The translations under genes and the position numbers were made by a program. The notes below the pieces were generated by a model that had not been told where the DNA came from, did not search any database, and worked only from the letters and a program-made list of their open reading frames with translations. 64,000 bases of DNA from contig CM037842.1 of the NCBI GenBank assembly GCA_021234535.1, positions 27,242,308-27,306,307 of the forward strand, read 5' to 3'. The stretch comes from Stichopus chloronotus (lineage: Eukaryota; Echinodermata; Holothuroidea; Aspidochirotida; Stichopodidae). Shown piece after piece: positions 36,585-49,600 of this stretch. Position 1 is the first letter of the stretch. Each line of letters opens with the position of its first letter.

Positions 36585-36589
36585 TTAAT

Positions 36590-39500
36590 GTAGCATGAAG
36601 TCCAGACCTGCTACCTTATCGGTTTTCGGACCAAGGCCCCGGGATCGTGTGATACCCACTTTTGTCTCCTGAATCCTGCACAAAGATAAATTCTGTGCAG
36701 GAAATTCTCAAGCACACTTTTCCACAGCTGAAGTTGGTGCTACAATAATGAGCATGATATATGCAATTGCAGTAGAATCTTTACCAAGTGACAACTCTCT
36801 CCATGATTTTGAAAATTTAGGCAAATTTTTTTCTTTTTTTTAAAGAGGAATTTCCCCCCAGGTTCAATTTCTTAGCATGAACACAGTACCATAAATGCAT
36901 AATATGTCCAGATAGAGAACTGTGGCATGTAGATGCCAGTGTGTAGTACATGTCTTTTTAGTCATGGACTACAAGAGCTCTAATTTTGGCAGGGCAAAGG
37001 TCATTTGGGGTCACCAGAGGGTTGAATGTGAGAGTGCTGATATTCACGCAGTCACTTATCCGGAATAAGTATGAGAACTGCACAATTTTGTTGAGTCATT
37101 TGAACCAGAAAAAAAGAAAAACATTGTAAACATGAGAGAGCTCAAGAATGGAGATGTATCCAACCATCTGCTCATGAATATGTAACATTATGTGAACCCT
37201 TTTATAAGGTCGAGGTCGAAGTGCACTTGGCAATAATTGTGTTTTTTTTTTCCTGTAAATGCATTTTGCCACTCGTTCCATTTCTCAAGTACCATTTCAA
37301 CTGTTTCACCTGACCTGAAATGGAAATTTGGACAGTGACTAACTAGAAGGTATGACAAAGGTATATCTTGGTCATGACCATTTCAAGATTTCATAAGAGT
37401 GGCTTCAATCGTTTTAAAGAGGTTCAATGCCCTTAGAGTGAAGCATATATGTCCACGTTAAGATTTTCGAAACTGATTCTCTCCCAGAATGGCTGGTTTT
37501 ACATCTGTTGAATGTTGTAAGCATTCTGCCTCGTTTAAAGTAAACGATCAATATGATTTGGCATTGTTGTCAGTTCTCTGCTTCAATGTTTTTGTCGTTT
37601 GTTTTTCTTAAAGAAGCATTTTGAACTGAAAAAAAAATGGAATATATGTCTGGAAAGTCTGAGTTTGTTTTATTTGCCAATGCCAAGTGTATGGGCTCTT
37701 TTGTTACCTTTTTACAAAGAAACCAATTAGAATGTTGGTTTTTTGATTTTCACAAATTTCCAATTTTCCAAATTTTACAAGGTTTTCTGATAGCCACAAG
37801 TTCTCAACAGAGCATTACAACTTCTACTTTGTTTCAGTGGAAACGTAACTACAGAACCAAAAGAGTGACTAAAAAATTGACTCATGCAACAAGAAGCAAG
37901 AAAAAAAAAAATCATAAACTGACCCCCTTATTGAACAAAATAACCCACATATGAAGGATGATTAGATTTTGTGATTAGTTTCACACTCCTACCTCTTTCT
38001 CTTGCACTGACTTCTCATGAAGATTTACTGTATTTTATGTTTGAAGTGGTTGCAAGCAATTAGATCATATATGACGCCTGTTCTCTACCCACCGACATAA
38101 ACAATATTGTGCGACATGTTTTTTTTTTTTTTATTTTAACTTGTTTATCAAAACACTTTGTATGAAGAATATTTGCTCCAAAACAGAGCTACTGTACTCT
38201 GGTTGTTATGAAATATCAAGCGCTGTATTAAGTACTCCAAGATAATAAGTCATTCTGGAATCTCTCTCCGATGTCATAATTTTCACAGCTTTAAATGTTG
38301 ACACATTCATACGTGCGTGTTGTCTTACACGTACTATTCGGAATATTTCTTTTGTAAAATATTTTAGTTAATAATGTAAGTATATGAATGAGATGTAATA
38401 TTTGTTATCAAAGTGATGAATGTTTATTGAAACATTGAAAGATTTCAGTTTTTCAAGAATGTAAGAAATATAGTGTCTTTCTCTACCACCGGATTTTCAT
38501 GTTTGATTGTCATGTCTGGATGCGTTTTTGTATACATTACATGCATACATACCAAAGAACTTATTGCAGATTGCAGTAGGATGATACGTATTTTGAATAA
38601 AAACCTGAATCATCGTGTCATTTCATTCGTAGAGTTCCCGTAAAAAGTTACCCAAATTCCAACCCCGTTTTTCGCATCCTCCATAAGCAGGATTTGCTCG
38701 ATGTTGACTATGATATCTGCTACTTGTTAGAGCTGTACTCGATTGACATAGTGACTACAGGAATTAGGCTCAATTTTAACCCGTTGTACCACAGTTACCA
38801 CGTCTTAATGCTGCTAATCGGTAGCGTAGGCCATGAGATGCACACACTAATCGCTGTAGTTTGTATATGAGTCAGTTGGTAGGAAAAACAGTTTCCTCAA
38901 CTTGGAAAGGTCGCACTTTGCCCGCTAAATTGAAACATGAATTGTTTATATAGTCGACACTCTTTTTCTCAGGACATTTAATCACAATGCAATATTTAAT
39001 GTAACAGTGTGTAACATTTACAATTTGTAACAAAGGATGAAAGGTAAAAAACAAACAGAAAAGAAACCAATTTTGCTAATAGGTATCAGTTCTGTGGAGA
39101 AGTTGGACAGTCCAAGCAGTAATTATTATGGCGATTTATGATGTCAAAAACTTATGGCTAAATATCATTTAGGTTATAAGAATTTTGTTTGGGAGGTACC
39201 ACATACTGCACTGGCTTTCAGTTATCAGGCTCAAGGAAAGGATACCAGATACCGGTTCTATCCCTAAAGACAGTTTCGATTTCAGAATGGCAATCTCTGT
39301 ATCTATTTAGACGTCAATATGTGAATCAGTTCCACGAATGATTCCTCCAAACTGATATCTGAAGGTGATATTCTGTCGCTTTTTTTTCTCGTCGGTGAGA
39401 TTACTGCACTCTTCATATTTATTTGAATTAAACAGTAAACATAATGAAGTGCGTAATCACCAGATGACATATTTCAGTTTGAAAGGGGGACAAACAAATA

Positions 39501-41460
39501 AGTAAAACGAAACAAAAGATCAGCTGATAACGTGTTTACTTGCTACGCTACTCTGCAGGTGATTTGAATGTCAAGGTGTGATCACTACCATAGGCTATCA
39601 CACTTTATTAACTTATCTGTTGCTATTGAGAGATCCAGGACACAAGGACATAGTTTGTTAACATACTAGTTAATCAGCTGGCTTTTGTTTTTCCATTTAA
39701 CCTGTGTACTTTGGAACTTGTGGGACTGTCCCTTCTAGAAGTTTAGACGGAATCACATGTCAATCGATGTAGCCTTCCGGGTAAGCATTCTGATGATGGA
39801 GTTCAAAGGTTAGTGGAATTAAAAGTATGTATTGACATTGTGAACGTATCAAGCATGATATTTTACTGAAGGGAGAAGCTTTGACAAATCCCATGCTAGT
39901 TTACTGCGTAGACCTAATTATAAGGAGTGACAGCAGCATTTAAATTTAGTATTTTGAACATATTGCAGGAAAAATTGAATGTACTTCGCAGATTTGCTTT
40001 AGGTACTTAATCATAAATCAGGCAAATCTGGCCACATCGTTCGTCTACTAAAATGGTTGGAAAGCCCCCCCCCCCAAAAAAAAAAAAAGCTAAAATAAAA
40101 CGAATTTGAAGAGACAGTGATCCAGGCTATTTTAATTTGAAAAGTCATCAAAATCTTTGCAATTCTCTTTTCTCTTAAAGGTATTTTTCATGATGTTGCT
40201 GAAATCGGTACTGGATAAGCAAGATGTTATGCTGCAAAATTAAGCAATTCAGCAACAAAAATGATAGCACCTGATTGAAAAGAGCCATTCGTGAATTAGC
40301 GTAGATGAATATGCTAGTTCAGTTTGGGGTGACTGCATTTTCCTTTCAACCGAGGAATCAGCTAAAAAAGGAACTTTAAACATATCGAATCCAATTGAGT
40401 ATCTTATCAGCGGCGGACGACATAGTAATGAATTTCGCCTCAGATACCGATTCAAAATTTTAGAAAATACACATGAGTTAGCACTGGCTTCGGATCTGCA
40501 TGCAGTGGGGTACGTAGGCCTACGTGGCACATGGCGCAGTTTGGACCACAAAGTTTCTTGAAATTCTCCTATTTTCGTCAATTTGAATGTTTGCATAAAC
40601 GTGGGCCTTGACGGGAACCATTTTATGAAGACTTTCATTGTTGTCAGCTCGGTATTATGATTTGAATTCCCTTTATGTCAGTCAGATCTCAATAAGAAAC
40701 TAGTTGGCAAATATCCCCCCCCCTCCTCGTGACCCCTCCAAACTGTCCGTCACACGGTGTGTTCATTAGTCATACATTATTTATTATTATTATTATTATT
40801 ACATGAAGCTACAGTTGTCAAGAGAGTAAGGTGGACAAGGGACCAATCGTTCTTTCCCAGGACGTAACAAACTAACAATACATAAACCTTTCCTATTTTG
40901 ACAAAACTCAAACCTTTCCTACTTTTCACAAAACCCAACCACATTTAAAGCAATCTTACCGTAATGAAAAAAAAAAAAAAATCATCCAATGCAGTAGTAG
41001 GAGTTGTAATTAAAGCAGCTTACTCCCATAAACTGAAATGGACGATGTCCTGTGGAGGAAGGTTTATCAAAACATTCTGGGGTATGATACGCACCAAACC
41101 ATGAAGACTCTCCCCTTCGAAAGTGTTCAAAAATTCCTCAGCACCCCAAGTGAAAATTTCTGCAGTTGGGTGCGCCACTAGTTGATGCTTACTGATAGCA
41201 TGCCCTCACATGAAATGTGTCAAGAAGCCATATGCATCAGTCTTTGCTGTATAGTTACAAGAAATGTTACAGCTCCGTTGATAGTATGGTACTGATCTGT
41301 CATTTTCTGGAAGTAAGTTAGTGTAAAAAACAGTCGTCATCTGGAAGAATATGTGTAACGTAAATGATCATAGTAAATGCATGGTGCTACTGCGAGCTAA
41401 CGAATGTCTAGTTCCATCTTGGTGAGAAAGAAATGCAGATCGGATTGATGTGAATTCATT
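36590..41460. other. no gene recognised
   Basis: AT-rich sequence with homopolymer runs (about 38120, 40069-40088, 40967-40981) and a short ATT run near 40782-40800. An AATAAA at about 38596 could end a long SLC37 3' UTR, but nothing confirms this. The open frames at 37637-37954 and 40249-40638 lack family features. Confidence 0.4.
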
Positions 41461-41969
41461 TATTCAAATATCTATGCATATGTACAAATGATATCATTAT
41501 ATAGGTAATTTATTTCGTAATGAGTAAGTACTACTGTACATATACATACACGAATTAAGGTGTAGGCTCTGAGAGAGCTTGAGGTGACGTCCAAGAGAAA
41601 GTAAGCACAGTTATGCAAATTGAGTACGAGCATCAGGTGAATTAAGAAAAGCAAAACTTTGTAACAGTTCTTTACAGTGAATATTGTAAATGAAAAAAAA
41701 ATAAGAAAAGAAGAAAAAAAGGTAGGAGTAGGATGAAAGGGAGGAGAGAGAAGGAAGTGGGTGAATGTAGGAAAGTCAAAAGGGAAAATGTGATAAAGGT
41801 ACTCTTCATGTGTAATAGGCAAAAAATGGGGACTGAAGGGACTCGTTACTGTATCAACTGATTAGTTTGTAGAAGAAAAGTATGGATATGGAATGGAGTT
41901 GAGGTACACAGAACCATGTAGTTGATTAAAAAAAAAAAAAACTTTTGTGTATTATATTCAATTCTACAT

Positions 41970-42640
41970 CTAAAATTGGTTATTAAAGCTATTTTTTGTA
42001 AGGAATATTCGAATATCCACAGATAAAAAATTCCAAAGGTCGGGGCCAGTGTGTCTAATAGAGCGATATGGGCAAGATCTGTTTTGGGGTTTTCTAAAGG
42101 AGCATTTGAAGAAGTTTGGGTGAGAATTGTGCATGGCAGAGTTAATGCGAAACATGTTTAACGGGTTGCCGGGTAGTTCGTGAGTATGGAATCTGTACAT
42201 AAAAGAGCAATTTGGAGATAATGAATATCATGTGTAATAAGTGTGCGTAGCTGATAGAACAATGGATTCGAATGTGCCTGATAATATCAGTTCGTACAAG
42301 TCCGGACAGCTTCCTTTTTTTTAGAAGAAGCAAGGAGTTACTTTTAGATTTTTGGCAAGCCCGTACAACATTGCAGTATGAAATTTAAGGTAGTATAATC
42401 GAATTACAAACAGTAATAAAAGTTTGTGGAGGAAAATACGAACTTACTTTACGCAATGCACCAACTCCACGTGATACAGAAGTCATAACGTTAGCTATAT
42501 GAGAATTCCAGTTCAGTTCCTCATCGGCAGTAATACCTAAAAATTTAGTACCTATTTTTTCGGCTTCCAGTAATTTTCCGTTTTGTTGCTTGGAGAGAAT
42601 GCTGAGTTATAACTGTTCTGAAACACCAGATCAATGCCAA
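41970..42640 (-). pseudogene. LINE (non-LTR retrotransposon) reverse transcriptase C-terminal relic
   Basis: Read on the - strand from about 42600: KIGTKFLGITADEELNWNSH, IANVMTSVSRGVGALRKVSS, then FITVCNSIILP, a stop, ISYCNVV, and further on SIRHTGPDLWNFLSVDIRIF near 42000. These correspond to the KFLGV-x-D-x-L-W-x-x-H, thumb and G-P-x-x-WN-L-P blocks at the end of many LINE polymerases. The in-frame stop and frame shifts make it dead. The 5' part is absent. Confidence 0.7.
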
Positions 42641-43255
42641 CGCCCCACTCCCCATGCACTCTAGCTAGCTGTAGCGCTTACATGAGCCCCCCCCCCCCCG
42701 GACGGTAGGAACCAGAGTGGGAACCACTGACCAAGACCCGTGTACTGATTCTGTAATAAAACTATGGACCTTAGACCTTGAGATAGTGAGACCTTGAGTC
42801 GTGGAGTCCGGGGACTAGATCGTCATAATGCTTCTGATGATAACAAGTAACAGGAATTGGTAATGTAGGAAATGGCTTAACTCTGATTTGAAGTGCCTCT
42901 CAACTAACTGCATGGCAGTTATCAAAACCACTGATCAAAACCACCGGTTAAAAGTTATCTCAGTGTCAATATACCTCTGTAACTTCCTTAATTGTTCAAG
43001 ACACTATATCACTTATATTGAAAAGTCACGAGAAAGCTACCAACAAGTACCGTAACTACGTAACTTGTTTTTGCAGCTGAACGACAACAATGCATGGCAA
43101 AAAATTGTGTGAAACTGCCTCGGGTGACGATAGGTATGTTACTTTCAATTATTCAAAGAATGACAATTTCATCCAACCTTAAAATTTTCATTGAAGAGAG
43201 AACATTATTCAAATATACTCATTAATTTATTGGTTCATATCAACAGACGGATAAG

Positions 43256-43611
43256 CTATTTATGTGTAACCTGTTTTTTACACAGAAGAGCAATAACAAC
43301 TATCAAGGTTATTATCGCGACACTAAATACTACCATTGCTACAATGAGCCCTACTACAGACGGACTAGTACACGTTTTGGGGCCAACGGATACGAGGAAG
43401 TTGCAAATGGCTGAATTTCCGGACAAATCCGAAAATATGTAACTGACGGTAGTATCACCGATTGGGAATTGGTCACCCGGAGAATGGCTCATATTCCAGG
43501 TTACATCTTGTCCAGAATCATCGAAGGCGATCGGTTCCCGCCAAAAAATCTCCACCTGCTCAGCACAGGTTGAAATGCTGACATCGGATGGACAGTGTAA
43601 AATATCGGGTG
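43256..43611 (-). CDS. Gene A exon 4: HYR repeat 2, transmembrane helix, stop
   Basis: Acceptor CAGATTTTACAG, then PDILHCPSDVSISTCAEQVE, the HYR core DDSGQDVTW...PGDQFPIGDTTVSYIFSDLSGN, then a 26-residue hydrophobic helix (VVGLIVAMVVFSVAIITLIV...) and KKQVTHK-stop. Confidence 0.92.
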
Positions 43612-43958
43612 CTGTAAAATCTGAGAGAAGGAAAAAGATGAAACACCTCTTTATCGGAGATATCTATCTACCGTAGATGTATACCGAGGTGCTCAGAGTT
43701 GAGATCGTTCAATTGGTACACACCACAAATGTGACTGATTGATAGCTTTAAAGAACGTCAGATGTGTGTTTGAAGTAGGGCCTACATGTATGCTTTAATT
43801 CAAATGACAAAATCCATTCTTGTATGTCCGGTAGGTTAGGAGTATAGGCATATGATTTATGCAAAAATCCCCTATTATTTATTATATATAGAAAAACCTG
43901 TAAAGTAAGATATATATATATACATATATATATACATATATGTATACATATGTATATA

Positions 43959-43992
<34 letters not shown>

Positions 43993-45208
43993 GTTCCCTC
44001 TTCAGGTGTTAGAATAGAAATGCAGAGCAATGACTGTTACTCAATTCTTGTAAAAGTTTAAGTTGGAAAGAAACCCTAGATCTTGGTTCAGTCCGTAAAG
44101 ATGTGAAGAAGCTTTGAGTATTAGTTCAGTTTCGGTCAGAATTCTTTTGTTGTGGTGTGTTATGTTGCCAAGGAGGATAGCAGTTAAGATTGTGATTAGT
44201 CCAATTGAAATGCTGGGCAAGGGGAAATCCCGCTCTGTTGAGTCTAGTACTACTTTTGTGGTTATTGAACCGTGTGCGAAAAGAAGTAGAAGTCTGGCCG
44301 ATGTATTGCACATTGGGTCAGAGGGTGCAGACAATAAGGTATACTACATGGGAGGTATCACAATTGACAAAGCCGTGCCTGAGTACAATGCTTGAGGGGC
44401 TAAGGAGAATGATCGGATCAGTGCTCATGTAACAGCAGACTCTGAATCGTGTTTTGCCTCATTTAAAGTCACCCTGGGACTGGGGTTGGGTGATTTTCAA
44501 TTTGCTTTTAACCAGAAGTTGGTGGAGATAAGGGGATTGTCTTCTAGCAATAACAGGAGGGGTTGGCAAAAATTTCTTTGATTTCTTTGTCAGTTGACAA
44601 AGTTGGCCATTCTTTCCTAATGAGTATAACGAAGAATTCGATCTGTTCATTATGGGTGAGTACAAAGGGAATACGTTTTGGAGTTTGGGTATTATTGTAC
44701 TGGAGAAAACGGTCTCTGAGAATAGATGAAACTTTTTCGATAATGTCCTTGGTGAATTTGCAAGGGTAATTACAGTTCCAAAAATGGTTAAACAAAGAAA
44801 TGGCTTGATCGTGAAAGCGATTTGGTTCGGTACATATGCGTTTGTAGCGTAAGAATTGAATACAATCGATTTTTTGACATGAAGTGGGTTGTACCTGTTG
44901 AAATGTAGGTAAGTGTGACGGTCTGTGGGTTTGGAATACACTGACGTTTGTATTTTGCCGTCAACTAACTTAACAGAAGTGTCAAGAAATGCTATCTGAG
45001 AGGTCGATCTTTCAACCGTGAATTTGATAGATGAGTAAAATTCATTTAGGTAATTAACAAAAATATTCAAAATATGTGAGTCATGATTCGAAATCAAAAA
45101 TATATCATCAATAAAACGTAAATACAAAGTGGGCTTGAAGCTCGTGCCAGCAAGGATACGTTCCTCTAGTTCAGCCATGGAAAGATTGGCTTAAGAAGGG
45201 TCCATTTT

Positions 45209-45297
<89 letters not shown>

Positions 45298-46548
45298 ATT
45301 GGAGAGGTCCATATACTAATAATAAAACTGAAAATAGCGATGAGTTTGAAATAAAATATATTACGCCAATATTTCGTAAGAATACACCTTACATCGTCAA
45401 GGCGAAATAGCAAACTGATAATACAAGTCAGTACATTACAAAAACAGCTGTAACAGAAGTAAGTGAGTAATACCAGCTCAAAATAGCTGAAGATTAAAAC
45501 TCTGGACGTTTCTATTCAGGGTAGGTTGTAAGTCCTTAATGACAAGAGACTCCATGATCTTGCGTCTTGATATCAACATTCGCAGAGACGTCTCCAGTAA
45601 TTCGGGTACTTCTTTAATTACATCTATATACAGAAAACCCACTCATACCGGTATTTATTGTAATTGGAAATCCTGGACCCCTAATAAGTACAAAACCAGT
45701 GTTATCAGAGCACTTTATTGTAGAGCTAGACGTATTTGCTCTACCGATGCACTTTTCCATCAGGAACTTCGTCATACTCGTAATTGCCTTCTTCTTAACG
45801 CTTATCCTCTTAAACTCATCAAGAGCTTTGAGAGATATACCTGTAATTTAAGATCTAGATTACTAATGGGCCCTGTCCCCTGCACTGTGGACGAGAATAA
45901 AGTCTTATCGAAATTCTATCTTAAGTTACCATACTGTGGTAATATATCTAATCAAATTGCTAGATCTATCTCTAAGTCTTTCAAACGTTGCTCTAATGCA
46001 GAGCTACAGATCTCTTTCAGATGTTCTAAAATTGGTTCATTTTTCAAGGTTAAAGACAAAATTCCTGATCTTAAAAGCAGTGGTTGTATTTATCATATTC
46101 CTTGTGGAGACAAAACTTGTAAAGATAATTATATTGGGGAGTCCAAACTCAGGCTTTGCGATAGATTTAAAAAACATGTAAATGCTGACTATTTCAAAGA
46201 ATTCAGTTGCATACACGATCACTGTAAAACGGCGTCCCATAAACTTCCAAACCCAGGTGATATTAAAGTTCTCCATGTAGAGAATGCCTGGTATAGACGC
46301 AAGATCATGGAGTCTCTTGTCATTAAGGACTTACAACCTACCCTGAATAGAAACGTCTAGAGTTTTAATCTTCAGCTATTTTGAGCTGGTGTTACTCACT
46401 TACTTCTGTTACAGCTTTTTTTGTAATGTACTGACTTGTATTATCAGTTTGCTATTTCGCCTTGACGATGTAAGGTGTATTCTTACGAAATATTGGCGTA
46501 ATATATTTTATTCATCATGAATTTCAAACTCATCGCTATTTTCAGTTT

Positions 46549-46622
<74 letters not shown>

Positions 46623-49600
46623 TCATAAACGGAAACTGTAGTACGGCTGCGGGAAAGATCCGGGGATCACAAAATCTTTAATTGGTTGAATTTGAATCAG
46701 ATGTTATTTGAAAATAAAGTGAATGAATGCCGCAAACAATTGTAATCCCGAACCTACTTACCTTTAACAACAACTTCAAACACACATGTAGCTGTGTTTC
46801 CAGAGACATCTGTAAATTGATATATTACTTCTGTAGAGCCAGGAGGAAACGAATCCCCAGGTCGTGAGGATGATTCGTTGTTTACCTCCAAACCAGAATT
46901 ATCTATAGCTGTTGGTGGATTCCAGTACACAGTGACATTATTGGAGTATCGACTGGACTCGGCGATCACTGGTTCTACTGGACAGTCATAAATGAATGGC
47001 GGGGTATCATCAATGTCATTATCTGCAAAATGAAATAAATATCAAAAGTACTTACATCTATATTGAAGATTGTAAGATAATAAACCTCATTAGGGACTTT
47101 TGACAGGGTGGAGAGGAACACAGCGTATATTCTGGCCGACTGGATCAACATGATGGCAATTGACACTATATAATTTCGCAACCACGACTTTCGGGGTTCG
47201 ATCAGCCCGGTCAGTGTAAGATGAGAACATTCTTCCAAGTATAATCTACCCTTTTTCAATATGGAACTGACCTTGTGGGAAAAAGGTACCGAATTTGATT
47301 CAAAATTGTAGTTACTGCATGGCACTCAACAGAATTACACAAGTGACCACGGCAACACAATAAGACTCGCTTATTACAGGGACAGATTGACGTTGGAGAA
47401 AGGCCTGTTAGGAGAGTTCTAAGTTATCATACAAAGCGCAGGACTATACACCATAGCCCTCCCTTTTGGCTTCGGTCATGACAAAAAATGTTGTGGGGAA
47501 AAATGGCTCCCGGATCGAAAGAAATTTCATATCGAACCCCATAAATCTTGTCGATTGCAGGCAAACATTCTTTATGTGGAAACGAAAAAGCGTTATTATG
47601 TATATGTAGGCTAGTTTTTCTTTGGCATGGATTGAGTTCCTTTTCCAGTATTTCCGTGTCCGTTATTTCTCGTACCCGTGAATTCCATTCAATGGAAGGG
47701 AAAACATTGGCCGTGGTTTCATCATCCTGTTCCCCCCCCCCCCAATTTTTCGACTGTTTATGCCGCTTTAATTGCTGTGTCCTAAACTGGTGTCTGATAA
47801 CTCGTAGTATTTCATTACAAGTTTTACCTTATACAGTTGCCCTCCCCCCCCAAAAAAAATGTACAGTGTAAAAAGGGTACGGGTGGGTGGCGAGAAAAGG
47901 TGGACTGCGGGTGGAGTGAGTGCGCTCTACCTAATCTACGCTGCAGATGTTTAAAATATTCCTGCCTGTATAACTAATCTGTACCGAGTGCTTTGTTTTA
48001 TTTATTTACCATCCTGCGTGAAGTACATCAACTGATAAGAGTAGCCATCAGTGTACCCTATTCCAACCATCCTGACATCTGGATCAACGTGACTGAGAAT
48101 GTGATTCCCACCGGCTGAGACGGTAAGCTGGATAATGGACCAACCGTAGTGATCCGTTATTATATCGCTTTCTGTGACCGATGCGCCATCCAGGAGAAGT
48201 CCCTCTTTATCCCTGGACGAATACCATATTGTCAAATAGTTAGTGTATGTCCAAACTCTGACGAAATGTAACGGGCCCTTGATGGCCCTATCTAACGGAG
48301 GAAGCATCACCATAGTAGGGTTGGATGACACCATGTACTGCACGAGCATGATGGGATTATTGGAAGACACCTCCATGACTCCTCCCGGTACAAATTCTTC
48401 GTGGTATTCACCAGGCTGTAGAGTTATTATTTGGGTACCATTAAGTCCTATAGTTTCAATAGACACCAGGGTTTCATTGTATGCTGCCAGAATTCTCATC
48501 ATGAAGGTACTTTGGTACCTGAAATTGGTGACTAAGAAATAGGTGCCCCATGATTCTACTGGAGCCTGAAAATCCAAAAGAGGCTCCGTTGCACCTTGAA
48601 GTCGTGCGTCAGTGCTTCCACTGACGAGAGCGACTGGCTTCGTTGACTTCACGTATGTCCCAGTAAAGTCAAATGGAACCTCCAACAAGTACGTCTGATA
48701 CGCATAGAGAGTGATATTGAATGGATTATCTCGATCATATATAACACTGTTGTAGGTGTAGGGGTCATTGAAATAAATCAGAACGTTGGTGTCGTGCAGG
48801 TAGGCAGAAAGCATAATGCTGTTACCGTAATTGGTGCTGTATGGAGTGTACGTAGATGGATAGTACTCTACCCCTAGCTGATGCACTGGAATCCCATAGA
48901 AGGAATCCTGGTCACGACTACTGTAGTACTCAAGATAGCCATACAGGACCACATCGCCGTCTGCTTCCACTGCGATTGTGGCGTCCTTCCTCCCGGTGCT
49001 ACATGGCTCAGTGTAAGGCAGGCTGATATGATAGTGCCCCATAGGTTCAATGCTAAAGGGATACCACCTGTATTGTTCAGGAACTGTAATGACCCCGTTG
49101 ACTTCGTACTTTGAGGTCGTAGAGATGAGGTACAACTGAGGATAGTCTCCATAACAATCTCTGTAGATAGATGGCAGCGCCAGAATGTGACGTAAACGTC
49201 TTTTACCTGCAAATGTTAATGGAAAAATGTCATATTTTCTCGCGAAAATATCAATGAGATAATCATGGTAGTAGAGTCCTTGGAATTTTTTTTTTTGGGG
49301 GGGTGCTTTTAATTATAAGTCCAGAAACAAAATATAGGCTATCGATCGATATAGGCTAAACAGATCCCTTGGTCTGTCCCCCAGTGAACACCCAACAATA
49401 AACTAATCTACCAATTTAACGGGGCTCATTGAGTTGACAGTTATACGTTTGTAAGGATTCTGAAGGGTCCAAACACATGACGAGGCCTATAATTAGCGTA
49501 ATTAATCAAGGTGTAAGTCACGTAGTTATGAAAACTGTGAAAACGCTTGAATACCCTAACTTGTACTAGATTTGCTCATATCAATCAGTAAAAATGTGTA

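Larger units (their letters stand above)
45319..46553 (+). mobile_element. Penelope-like element flanked by long inverted repeats
   Basis: A 5'-truncated Penelope-type ORF lies between inverted arms of about 249 and 259 bases, and the whole unit ends in (TA)n on both sides. Penelope-like elements are known for terminal repeats in direct or inverted order produced during target-primed insertion; this copy fits the inverted form. The left arm includes an inverted copy of the last ~65 bases of the coding region. Confidence 0.8.

Noticed and set aside
41472..41822. - strand frame of 116 codons rich in F, P and S
   Set aside because: It reads a purine-rich low-complexity tract; no domain or splice context.
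43077..43133. Exon-like segment between TTTTTGCAG and GTATGT on the + strand
   Set aside because: It is short, is not connected to any + strand gene here, and gives no recognisable peptide.
45171..45413. Open frames made of YIYIYI repeats on both strands
   Set aside because: Pure translation of the (TA)n microsatellite.
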